This document shows, piece after piece, positions 5,706 to 10,934 of a stretch of 10,934 bases of DNA. The position numbers and the translations under genes were made by a program. Each line of letters starts with the position of its first letter. Position 1 is the stretch's first letter. Origin of the DNA: Anaerolineae bacterium (GTDB lineage Bacteria > Chloroflexota > Anaerolineae > 4572-78). Under the pieces are notes generated by a model. The model had not been told where the DNA came from. It made no database searches and saw nothing but the letters and a program-made list of their open reading frames with translations. Location of the stretch: contig JALVZI010000219.1 of NCBI GenBank assembly GCA_027022125.1, positions 1 through 10,934 of the forward strand, read 5' to 3'.

Positions 5706-6809
5706 TTACAGCAGTGTTTTCTCGGTATCTTGGTCGAACAGATGGATGCTGTCCAAATTGAAGACGACTTCCACTTCATCGCCAAGGTTGTAACGGGCGC
5801 GCGGGTCAATTCGCCCGATGAAATTCTGGTCTTCGCCGGTGACGAAATAGACGTAAATTTCGCTCCCCATCAACTCGGTCAGTTCCACCCGGGCTTTAAC
5901 GCGCGCGCCGGTAACGCCGACGGGGACGAATTCGGGGTTGTGCACGTCTTCCGGTCGCACACCGAGCACCACTTTTTTGCCCAGATGGTCTTTCACTTTG
6001 GCGACCAGCGTGTCGTGCAGTCGCAGGCGGAAGGCGCCGGTATCGACATACATTTCGTTGGCGTCGCCGGTGAGTGTGCCGTTGAAAAAGTTCATCGACG
6101 GCGAACCGATGAAGCCTGCCACAAACAAGTTGGTGGGATGGTCGTACAGGTTTTGCGGGGTGTCAACCTGTTGCAGCACACCGTCTTTCATCACGGCGAT
6201 GCGGTCTGCCATAGTCATCGCTTCCACTTGGTCGTGGGTCACGTAAATGAAGGTGGTTGCCAGTTTTTTGTGCAGTTTGGTGATTTCGGCGCGGGTTTGC
6301 ACGCGCAATTTCGCGTCGAGGTTGGAGAGCGGCTCGTCGAGCAGGAACACGGACGGCTCGCGCACCAGCGCGCGTCCCAGCGCCACACGCTGTCGCTGCC
6401 CGCCGGAAAGCGCTTTCGGCTTGCGGTCGAGATACGCTTCGATGCCCAGAATTTTTGCGGCTTCGTGCACGCGGCGTTTAATTTCGTCTTTCGGGGTTTT
6501 GCGCAGTTTCAGCCCGAATGCCATATTATCGTATACCGACATGTGCGGGTACAGCGCGTAACTTTGGAACACCATCGCAATATCGCGGTCTTTGGGCGGC
6601 ACATCGTTTACCACCCGGTCGCCAATGCGAATTTGCCCTTCGGTAATTTCTTCCAGTCCCGCTAAACAGCGCAGCGCGGTTGATTTACCACAGCCGGACG
6701 GTCCCACCAGCACCAGAAATTCTTTATCGTGAATTTCCAGATTCAGGTCTTTCAGGGCGGTCACATCGCCGTATTTTTTGGTTACATGGTCATAGGTTAC
6801 GCTAGCCAT
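5706..6809 (-). CDS. Sugar-type ABC transporter ATP-binding protein (MalK/UgpC/MsmX family)
   Basis: This 367-residue ATPase powers a carbohydrate or glycerol-phosphate importer from the cytoplasmic face of the membrane. All ABC motifs are intact: Walker A GPSGCGKST (36-44), Q-loop at F81-Q82, signature LSGGQ (134-138), Walker B VFLLDEP (154-160) and the switch histidine H191 in THDQVEA. A C-terminal TOBE/MalK-like domain follows (about 235-360, with GVRPEDV at 283-289), the length expected of the CUT1-family ATPases. The start has AAGGAG about 6 bases upstream. It begins 27 bases after the stop codon of the LacI-family gene on the same strand, so the two are probably one transcript. No permease or solute-binding gene is in the window, so it may serve one or several importers encoded elsewhere, as MsmX and UgpC-like ATPases can. 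The substrate cannot be read from this sequence. Confidence 0.93.
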   Translation of the reverse strand: MASVTYDHVTKKYGDVTALKDLNLEIHDKEFLVLVGPSGCGKSTALRCLAGLEEITEGQIRIGDRVVNDVPPKDRDIAMVFQSYALYPHMSVYDNMAFGLKLRKTPKDEIKRRVHEAAKILGIEAYLDRKPKALSGGQRQRVALGRALVREPSVFLLDEPLSNLDAKLRVQTRAEITKLHKKLATTFIYVTHDQVEAMTMADRIAVMKDGVLQQVDTPQNLYDHPTNLFVAGFIGSPSMNFFNGTLTGDANEMYVDTGAFRLRLHDTLVAKVKDHLGKKVVLGVRPEDVHNPEFVPVGVTGARVKARVELTELMGSEIYVYFVTGEDQNFIGRIDPRARYNLGDEVEVVFNLDSIHLFDQDTEKTLL

Positions 6810-6836
6810 AAAATGCTCCTTTTTGTGTGAAATGGT

Positions 6837-7874
6837 TTATACCCAAAATTCTAAATTGCTCGATTGTCGAACCACCAGCCACGGTTCAATTTCCGCGGGC
6901 GGCGGACTGTCTTCAATAGCGCCGATGGCTGCCAGCAACAGACGGCAGGCGTGCTGCCCCAGCGTGTCGGTGGGGCGATGGACGGTGGTCAGTGGCGGCT
7001 GACTGTATTCCGCCAGCAGAATATCGCCGAACCCCACCACGGCAATATCGTCGCCGATTTCAAATCCCTGGTCTTGCGCCGCTTTCATTGCCCCCAGCGC
7101 GACCAAATCGTGACACGCCACAATTGCATCGGGGGGAGATTCTGCCAGCAAGTGTTGCGCGGCGCGGTAGCCTTCTTTCTGCGACATTTCCGTCAAATCG
7201 GAGACGATGCCGCCGGACAGTTCCGGCTGGGCGGCGATGGCGTTTCCGAATGCCCGCACGGCGGTTTGGTGAAACAGCAGGTCGGTGGGGGGGGCGATGA
7301 AGGCAATCTGGCGGCGATTTTCTTCCACCAGATGAACGACGGCTTGCAGAATACCGGTTTCCGCGTTGACCCACACAGCAGGATGCGGCGGCACGGGTTG
7401 ATGCGCGGCAACCACAAATGGGAGATGCCGGGTTGTTAAAAATTCGATGCGCCAATCGTTGCGGCGGGGCTGGGCGATGATAAGCCCGTCAACGCGGCGT
7501 TCGGCGGCGAGCCGCCGGTATGCTTCCCGTTCATCGCTGCCCGGGGTGCGCGCCGAAACAAGCAAATCGAAATTGTGGCGCGCCGCTTCGTTGGCGATGC
7601 CGGTCAACAGTTCGGTGAAAAACGGGTCTGCCCGCCGCGCCGATTGCACCGGCAGAATCAAACCGATGGCATCGGTGCGTTTTTTTTGCAGGCGGCGGGC
7701 GGTGATGTTGGGGGTATAGCCCATTTCGGCGGCGGTTTGGGCAATGAGCGCCCGCATTTCCGGCGAAATGTCTGCGTGCCCCCGCAGTGCCTTCGACACG
7801 GTGGCGACAGATTTGCCCACAGCACGGGCGATGTCTTTCAGCGTGACCTCTGTCGGCGGCACGGCAACTCCCAT
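6837..7874 (-). CDS. LacI-family transcriptional repressor
   Basis: The protein has about 345 residues. Residues below are numbered from the upstream GTG at 7877. An N-terminal helix-turn-helix (VTLKDIARAVGKSVATVSKA, 11-30) binds DNA, and a hinge follows (about 55-68, YTPNITARRLQKKRT). A periplasmic-binding-protein-like sensor domain runs from about 70 to the end, with family landmarks IGLILPV (71-77), VDGLII (129-134), the VGFGD motif (281-285) and PPLTTVHRP (294-302). It most likely responds to a sugar or sugar phosphate. Possible starts are GTG 7877, ATG 7874 and GTG 7862; I list the ATG, but the GTG at 7862 has GGGAG 5 bases upstream and may be used. Two identical TTAAACGTTTAA sites overlap its own promoter, so autorepression is very likely. 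It is followed by the ABC ATPase, its probable co-regulated partner. Confidence 0.92.
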   Translation of the reverse strand: MGVAVPPTEVTLKDIARAVGKSVATVSKALRGHADISPEMRALIAQTAAEMGYTPNITARRLQKKRTDAIGLILPVQSARRADPFFTELLTGIANEAARHNFDLLVSARTPGSDEREAYRRLAAERRVDGLIIAQPRRNDWRIEFLTTRHLPFVVAAHQPVPPHPAVWVNAETGILQAVVHLVEENRRQIAFIAPPTDLLFHQTAVRAFGNAIAAQPELSGGIVSDLTEMSQKEGYRAAQHLLAESPPDAIVACHDLVALGAMKAAQDQGFEIGDDIAVVGFGDILLAEYSQPPLTTVHRPTDTLGQHACRLLLAAIGAIEDSPPPAEIEPWLVVRQSSNLEFWV

Positions 7875-7882
7875 CACCGAAC

Positions 7883-7894
7883 TTAAACGTTTAA
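7883..7894. promoter_or_regulatory. LacI-family operator O1
   Basis: This is a perfect 12-bp palindrome TTAAACGTTTAA. LacI-family proteins typically bind palindromes centred on CG, and AAACGTTT is the core seen in PurR and several sugar regulators. It lies just downstream of the predicted LacI transcription start, about +6 to +17, where a bound repressor would block elongation. Confidence 0.8.
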
Positions 7895-7906
7895 ACTTCG
7901 CCCGAA

Positions 7907-7935
7907 AGTATAAACTTAAACGTTTAAATTGTCAA
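7907..7935 (-). promoter_or_regulatory. Promoter of the lacI-ABC unit
   Basis: On the minus strand a consensus TTGACA (7935-7930) and TATACT (7912-7907) are separated by exactly 17 bases. The whole spacer is occupied by operator O2, so repressor and RNA polymerase should exclude each other. Confidence 0.85.
7916..7927. promoter_or_regulatory. LacI-family operator O2
   Basis: The same 12-bp palindrome TTAAACGTTTAA lies inside the -35/-10 spacer. Its centre is 33 bp from the centre of O1, close to three helical turns, so two repressor dimers would sit on about the same face of the DNA. Confidence 0.82.
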
Positions 7936-8270
7936 GTGCGAATAGTGAGTTACGAATAGCGAGTTACGAATAGTGAATAGCGAATGAATACTACCCTGCA
8001 ACTTTGCTACCCTGCCACCCTGAAACGTGATGCGTGAAACGTGATGCGTGATGCGTGATGCGTGAAACGTGAAACTTGCCACCTTGCAACCCTGCTACCC
8101 TGCTACCTTGCAACACTGAAACGTGATGCGTGATGCGTGAAACGTGATGCGTGAAACGTGAGACTTGCTACCTTGCAACCCTGCCACCCTGCAACCTTGC
8201 TACCCTGCAACCTTGAACCAGAAACCAGAAACTCGAAACCAGAAACCTTGAACTTTGAACCTTGAACCAC
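7936..8270. repeat. Composite array of 7- and 8-base words
   Basis: About 330 bases between two divergent promoters consist almost wholly of short tandem words, in blocks: CGAATAG/CGAGTTA with period 7 (7939-7987); TGCNACCY with period 8 (7994-8022); GTGATGC/GTGAAAC with period 7 (8024-8075); TGCNACCY with period 8 (8077-8114); GTGATGC/GTGAAAC with period 7 (8118-8165); TGCNACCY with period 8 (8166-8210); and AACCAGA/AACCTTG with period 7 (8212-8268). Junctions between blocks repeat too: both entries into the GTGATGC blocks read TGAAACGTGATGCGTG, and both exits read GTGARACTTGCYACCTTGC. There is no conserved repeat with unique spacers, so it is not CRISPR. Cyanobacterial STRR heptamers are the closest described type I know; function is unknown. 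Confidence 0.85.
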
Positions 8271-8295
8271 CTTGCCCCAAAAGTAATAACTTTTT

Positions 8296-8324
8296 TTGAC
8301 CGCTCGGAATCCCTTTGTTATAAT
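8296..8324 (+). promoter_or_regulatory. Sigma-70-type promoter for the HNH gene
   Basis: TTGACC (8296-8301) and TATAAT (8319-8324, perfect consensus) are separated by 17 bases. The predicted start near 8331 gives a leader of about 38 bases with the GGAGG ribosome site. Confidence 0.85.
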
Positions 8325-8368
8325 TTTTCTGAAATTCACATCGGTCTCATCAAAATTGGAGGCAAATT

Positions 8369-8869
8369 TTGAGCAGTGTACTTGTTTTAAATGCCTCTTA
8401 CGAACCTTTGAGTGTCGTTTCTGTCCAGCGTGCCATCGTACTCTTGCTCAAAGAGAAGGCAGAGGTGGTAGAAGCGGCGCAGGCAGTATTGCGGTCAGAG
8501 CGATTGTCGTTGCCCGTGCCGTTGGTCATTCGATTGGTATATTATGTGCGCATCCCGCACCGAATCTCGCTGCCTGTTTCGCGGCGGGGAATTTTGGTGC
8601 GCGACCGGTACACCTGTCAGTATTGCGGCAAACAGCCCGGCAAACAGGCACTCACCATCGACCATGTGATGCCGCGCTCGCGCGGCGGGAAAACCACATG
8701 GGATAATGTGGTGGCGGCGTGCAAACACTGCAACGGCAAAAAAGGGAATCGCACGCCGGAAGAAGCCGGTATGAAACTACTGACCAAACCCGCCAAACCG
8801 CGCTATTTCGCGCTGGCATATATGACCAGTATGGAAGCGCGGAATGCATGGGAAAAATACATGTGGTAG
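8369..8869 (+). CDS. HNH endonuclease-family protein
   Basis: This 166-residue protein has a C-terminal HNH nuclease domain. The start is a TTG: GGAGG (8358-8362) lies 6 bases upstream and the product begins with the family's typical VLVLNASYEPLSVVS. The N-terminal half (1-75) is the conserved helical and strand region of this family. The HNH core has a zinc pair C83-x2-C86, catalytic D98-H99 in TIDHVMPRSRGG, N113 in TTWDNVV, a second zinc pair C118-x2-C121, and N122 followed by KKGNRTPEEAGM. All expected residues are present, so a metal-dependent nuclease is likely, although members of this stand-alone family have no clear assigned role. It is monocistronic, with its own promoter and a strong terminator, and has no methylase or phage neighbour, arguing against a restriction or mobile-element role. 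Confidence 0.9.
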   Translation: MSSVLVLNASYEPLSVVSVQRAIVLLLKEKAEVVEAAQAVLRSERLSLPVPLVIRLVYYVRIPHRISLPVSRRGILVRDRYTCQYCGKQPGKQALTIDHVMPRSRGGKTTWDNVVAACKHCNGKKGNRTPEEAGMKLLTKPAKPRYFALAYMTSMEARNAWEKYMW

Positions 8870-8894
8870 CGCAGAACAGCCATAAAGTATCACC

Positions 8895-8930
8895 AGCCCT
8901 GTTTCCACCGGTGGAAACAGGGCTTTTTGT
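8895..8930 (+). terminator. Rho-independent terminator of the HNH gene
   Basis: A perfect 28-bp palindrome (8896-8923; arm GCCCTGTTTCCAC, centre CCGG), extended by an A-T pair, is followed by TTTTTGTTT. It lies 26 bases after the HNH stop and just before the next promoter. Confidence 0.92.
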
Positions 8931-8959
8931 TTGACGAATCTCTGCCGGTGTGATATACT
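8931..8959 (+). promoter_or_regulatory. Promoter of the NrtR-like gene
   Basis: TTGACG (8931-8936) and TATACT (8954-8959) are separated by 17 bases. The predicted start is near 8966, inside the inverted repeat described next. Confidence 0.82.
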
Positions 8960-8960
8960 G

Positions 8961-8981
8961 ATAGTGTGACAATAACACTAT
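8961..8981. promoter_or_regulatory. Probable NrtR auto-operator
   Basis: A 21-bp inverted repeat, ATAGTGT-N7-ACACTAT, immediately follows the -10 box and covers about -5 to +15. It precedes a gene for an NrtR-like repressor, and from memory NrtR sites share a TAGT...ACTA outline. Binding here would block transcription start. Confidence 0.65.
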
Positions 8982-8996
8982 TCCAGTGGGTGAAAA

Positions 8997-9701
8997 ATGA
9001 CCAATCCAAAACCATACAATCCCAACGATTATGACCGACCGTCGGTGACGGTGGATGTGGTGCTGTTCACCATTTTGGACGGCACGCTGCAAGTGTTGCT
9101 CATCAAACGCAAACTCGACCCCTTCGCCGGGCAGTGGGCGTTTCCGGGCGGATTCGTCCGCATCACCGAAAGTCTGGATGATGCCGCCTACCGTGAGTTG
9201 CAGGAAGAAACCGGGGTTGCCCGCGAAGCGGTCTATTTGGAGCAGTTGTACACTTTTGGCGACCCCGACCGCGACCCGCGCATGCGAATCATCACCGTGG
9301 CGTATTTCGCGCTGGTCGGCGCAGACAAAATTCCGCAATTGCGCAGTGGCGATGATGCCGCCGATGCCCGCTGGTTTTCGGCGTACAACCCGCCGCCGCT
9401 GGCATTCGACCACAGCGAAATTCTGGCATATGCCATCACCCGCCTGCGTTACAAATTGGAATACAGCGCGGTCGGATTCCAACTGCTGCCGGAAACCTTC
9501 ACCCTGCGAGAATTGCAGCAGGCTTACGAAATCGTGCTCGATGAGAAATTGGATAAACGCAATTTCCGCAACAAATTGCGCAAAGCGGATGTGGTGGAAC
9601 CCACGCCGCATTTCCGCGACAGTGGCGGCAGACCCGCCCGACTGTATCGCTTTAAAGCCGATGCCGTGGCAGAGGTGAAAACCCGCCGTCTGTTTCCGTA
9701 A
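8997..9701 (+). CDS. nrtR: NrtR-like Nudix/winged-helix regulator of NAD metabolism
   Basis: This 234-residue protein fuses an N-terminal Nudix domain (about 15-150) to a C-terminal winged helix (about 160-225; FTLRELQQAYEIVL, then LDKRNFRNKL and GRPARLYRFK), the architecture of NrtR repressors that sense ADP-ribose. The Nudix box is complete: G52-x5-E58-x7-R66-E67-L-x-E70-E71-x-G73-V, so hydrolase activity towards ADP-ribose or a related nucleotide is possible; many NrtR proteins have a decayed box. The ATG at 8997 has only a weak upstream GGGTG; no better start is seen. An inverted repeat at its own promoter suggests autoregulation. The next gene on the same strand, 417 bases on, is nicotinamidase-like, consistent with NAD salvage. 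A plain ADP-ribose pyrophosphatase is the alternative; other regulators of this architecture control sugar genes instead of NAD genes. Confidence 0.87.
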   Translation: MTNPKPYNPNDYDRPSVTVDVVLFTILDGTLQVLLIKRKLDPFAGQWAFPGGFVRITESLDDAAYRELQEETGVAREAVYLEQLYTFGDPDRDPRMRIITVAYFALVGADKIPQLRSGDDAADARWFSAYNPPPLAFDHSEILAYAITRLRYKLEYSAVGFQLLPETFTLRELQQAYEIVLDEKLDKRNFRNKLRKADVVEPTPHFRDSGGRPARLYRFKADAVAEVKTRRLFP

Positions 9702-9782
9702 AATCCGAGTGACGGATGACAGGATATTTTTTTGGGCACGGTTCATTTGGCTGACAATCATCTTGACGAATAACCGGCTGTT

Positions 9783-9830
9783 GCCAATGTGAAGCAAGGA
9801 GCAAGAAGCAAGAAGCAGGGAGCAAGGGAT
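9783..9830 (+). repeat. Dispersed GCCAAT-heptamer element, copy 2
   Basis: GCCAATGTGA is followed by five period-7 words (AGCAAGG, AGCAAGA, AGCAAGA, AGCAGGG, AGCAAGG). It shares its opening with 5412-5445, but the heptamer run is longer, as expected if the number of words varies by slippage. Confidence 0.75.
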
Positions 9831-10076
9831 CCAAAGTAATGAGCGAATTTGCAAATAAGCGAATAGGCGGATCTCTAATTACCAATCTCCAATCAACCGT
9901 ACAGATTATCCGTTCCTTTTCCAATTTGTTGTCGTGTTTGTCCGGCAGCGCAAATATTTATCTGCCGCGCACATTGCCGGTTGACGAAATCATTACGTTT
10001 CACGCATCACGAAAATTGTTGGCAAAAGCGTAAAATTTTTCAAGGTGATTTTGGGGTCAATGAACCATGCCTTTTT

Positions 10077-10105
10077 TTGGATTGAGTTCGTGTGAAAAGT
10101 ACAAT
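10077..10105 (+). promoter_or_regulatory. Possible promoter for the nicotinamidase-like gene (weak)
   Basis: TTGGAT (10077-10082) and TACAAT (10100-10105) are 17 bases apart. The predicted start near 10112 would fall inside the GAGGGG ribosome site, leaving a very short leader, so this may not be the real promoter. I see no copy of the ATAGTGT-N7-ACACTAT site here. Confidence 0.35.
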
Positions 10106-10118
10106 TTGAGGGGCAGAT

Positions 10119-10832
10119 ATGAATTTGGAAACGTTTATCACCAATAGCAAACCATTTTTGCGATGGACGCTCAATTGGAAAGAATCGCTGCCCGCCGTTT
10201 CGATGGCGGATGTAGCGGGCGAGCATCCCGAACGGGTGGCGGTGCTGTCGGTGGATATGGTGAACGGCTTTTGCTGCGAAGGTCCGCTTGCCAGCCCGCG
10301 AGTCGCCGCGCTGGTTGACCCGATTGTCGCGCTGTTCAAAAAAGCGCACGCGGCGGGGGTGCGGCATTTCATTTTAACGCAGGATAGCCATCCCGCCGAT
10401 GCGGTGGAGTTCGCCAGTTACCCGCCACACTGCGTTCGCGGCACATCCGAAAGCGAAACCGTCGCCGCATTCACCGAGTTGCCGTTTTTCGATGAGTTCA
10501 TCATTATGCCGAAAAACTCGCTCAGTTCAGCCATCGGCACCGACCTCGACCCGTGGCTTGATGCCCACCCCGAAGTGGATACTTTCATCGCGGTGGGCGA
10601 TTGCACCGATTTGTGTACCTACCAACTGGCGATGCACCTGAAACTCCGCGCCAACGCCGCCAACCGTCCGGCGCGGGTGCTGCTGCCGGTGGATTGTGTG
10701 GATACATACGATTTGCCCGTCGAAACGGCGGAGAAAATCGGCGCGATACCGCACGATGGCAACCTGCTGCACCTGATTTTTCTGTACAACATGATGCTCA
10801 ACGGCGTGGAAGTGGTGGCGGGTATCAGATAA
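10119..10832 (+). CDS. Isochorismatase-family cysteine hydrolase, nicotinamidase-like
   Basis: This 237-residue cytosolic hydrolase probably converts nicotinamide to nicotinate in NAD salvage. The catalytic triad of the superfamily is visible: D46 in SVDMVNGF, K132 in MPKNSLSS, and C166 in GDCTDLC (C162 is nearby but the second cysteine fits the nucleophile). Residues D89 and H91 (QDSHP) and H104 (PPHCVRGT) match the D-x-H...H metal site of true nicotinamidases such as PncA, which simple isochorismatases lack. It is longer than the usual 180-210 residues because of an N-terminal extension of about 40 residues. GAGGGG (10108-10113) lies 5 bases before the ATG. An NrtR-like gene upstream on the same strand supports a NAD role. 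Another amide hydrolase of the same superfamily is the alternative. Confidence 0.85.
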   Translation: MNLETFITNSKPFLRWTLNWKESLPAVSMADVAGEHPERVAVLSVDMVNGFCCEGPLASPRVAALVDPIVALFKKAHAAGVRHFILTQDSHPADAVEFASYPPHCVRGTSESETVAAFTELPFFDEFIIMPKNSLSSAIGTDLDPWLDAHPEVDTFIAVGDCTDLCTYQLAMHLKLRANAANRPARVLLPVDCVDTYDLPVETAEKIGAIPHDGNLLHLIFLYNMMLNGVEVVAGIR

Positions 10833-10852
10833 TCTCGGTTCGGAGTTTTGTC

Positions 10853-10886
10853 ATTCCGAAAATTTCCGCAGGAAATTATCCGGAAT
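10853..10886. repeat. Hairpin repeat after the nicotinamidase-like gene
   Basis: Nested arms ATTCCG/CGGAAT (10853-10858, 10881-10886) and AATTTCC/GGAAATT (10861-10867, 10871-10877) close on a GCA loop. It starts 20 bases after the stop. No T-run follows directly, so it is either an imperfect terminator or another dispersed intergenic element. Confidence 0.55.
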
Positions 10887-10904
10887 CCACCGGCGCAGAC
10901 TTTT

Positions 10905-10934
10905 GCCCCCTCCCCCTAACCCCCTCCCCCAATT
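10905..10934. repeat. C-rich repeat cut by the window end
   Basis: CCCCCTCCCCCTAACCCC followed by CTCCCCCAATT resembles the left part of the element at 5478-5512. The expected G-rich right arm would lie beyond position 10934. Confidence 0.6.

Larger units (their letters stand above)
9702..10118. repeat. Repeat-rich gap between the NrtR-like and nicotinamidase-like genes
   Basis: I see no gene. A small ATCCG-N5-CGGAT hairpin (about 9704-9718) before a distant T-run is a weak terminator for the Nudix gene. The GCCAAT-heptamer element follows (9783-9830), then period-8 words GCGAATTT, GCAAATAA, GCGAATAG (about 9843-9873), period-7 words AATTACC, AATCTCC, AATCAAC (about 9877-9898), and an inverted fragment ACGTTTCACGCATCACG (9995-10011) that is the reverse complement of the GTGATGC/GTGAAAC words at 8024-8165. 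The remaining 100 bases lead to the next gene. Confidence 0.7.

Noticed and set aside
5730..6665. 311-codon open frame on the + strand opposite the ABC ATPase
   Set aside because: The antisense strand contains a full set of ABC motifs; this frame has none and an unnatural composition rich in His, Phe and Val.
7936..8270. Possible CRISPR array
   Set aside because: Words are 7-8 bases with no 25-40 base repeats, no unique spacers and no cas genes.
8103..8339. 78-codon frame on the - strand with repeating residues (FHASRF, THHASRF)
   Set aside because: The repetition is the direct translation of the 7- and 8-base words. There is no ribosome site, and a period not divisible by three makes any frame look repetitive.
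8369..8869. HNH gene as part of a restriction, homing or phage module
   Set aside because: No methylase, terminase, intron or toxin-like neighbour is present. The gene is insulated by its own promoter and terminator.
8652..9854. 400-codon open frame on the - strand across the HNH gene, the Nudix gene and a repeat gap
   Set aside because: It spans two well-supported genes, a terminator and a repeat block, and its product shows no domain.
9839..10033. 64-codon frame in the gap before the nicotinamidase-like gene
   Set aside because: It runs through period-7 and period-8 words and an inverted repeat fragment and has no convincing ribosome site.
10129..10136. AAACGTTT core resembling the LacI operator near the start of the nicotinamidase-like gene
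   Set aside because: It lies within codons 4-6, and the flanking bases do not complete the 12-bp palindrome. A single 8-base core match is expected by chance.

Overview
The window reads as bacterial chromosome with a mid-range GC content. The gene set is an archaeal-type phosphoglycerate mutase (apgM), a late-type sulfide:quinone oxidoreductase, an NrtR-type Nudix regulator, a MalK/UgpC-type ATPase and a short HNH protein. Together with intergenic gaps packed with simple word repeats, this best fits Chloroflexota (Anaerolineae-like). That assignment is an inference from gene content and style: the window has no rRNA or other marker gene. I see no phage, IS transposase, CRISPR, tRNA or rRNA.

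Layout. 1-500: repeat-rich gap. 501-2101 (+): SQR followed by a 43-residue unannotated small protein, ending at a hairpin with T-runs on both sides that could stop transcription from both directions. 2214-2477 (+): small unknown protein. 2481-3875 (-): membrane-anchored SPFH/band-7 protein with its own promoter. 4028-4126: a perfect palindromic repeat and the apgM terminator. 4148-5356 (-): apgM. 5357-5705: repeat-rich gap. 5706-7874 (-): LacI-family repressor followed by a sugar-type ABC ATPase, with two identical operators placed over the LacI promoter. 7936-8270: a composite array of 7- and 8-base words. 8369-8869 (+): HNH protein with a TTG start and a strong terminator. 8997-9701 (+): NrtR-like Nudix/winged-helix protein with an inverted repeat at its own predicted transcription start. 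9702-10118: another repeat gap. 10119-10832 (+): nicotinamidase-like cysteine hydrolase. 10833-10934: hairpin repeat and a C-rich repeat cut by the window end.

How the parts work together. There are three small functional units: (i) sulfide oxidation at the membrane (SQR plus small protein); (ii) a self-regulated carbohydrate-uptake unit that supplies a regulator and an ATPase but no permease or binding protein here; (iii) a probable NAD-homeostasis pair (NrtR-like plus nicotinamidase-like). ApgM is lower glycolysis/gluconeogenesis, and the SPFH protein is probably membrane organisation. The most unusual DNA is not coding. Almost every gap carries short tandem words of 7 or 8 bases, several kinds fused end to end at 7936-8270, and GTAG-ended palindromes reminiscent of REP elements. 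No clear-cut new multi-gene system is visible; the best leads are the word-repeat array, the SQR-linked small protein, and the two self-regulation circuits readable from the promoters.
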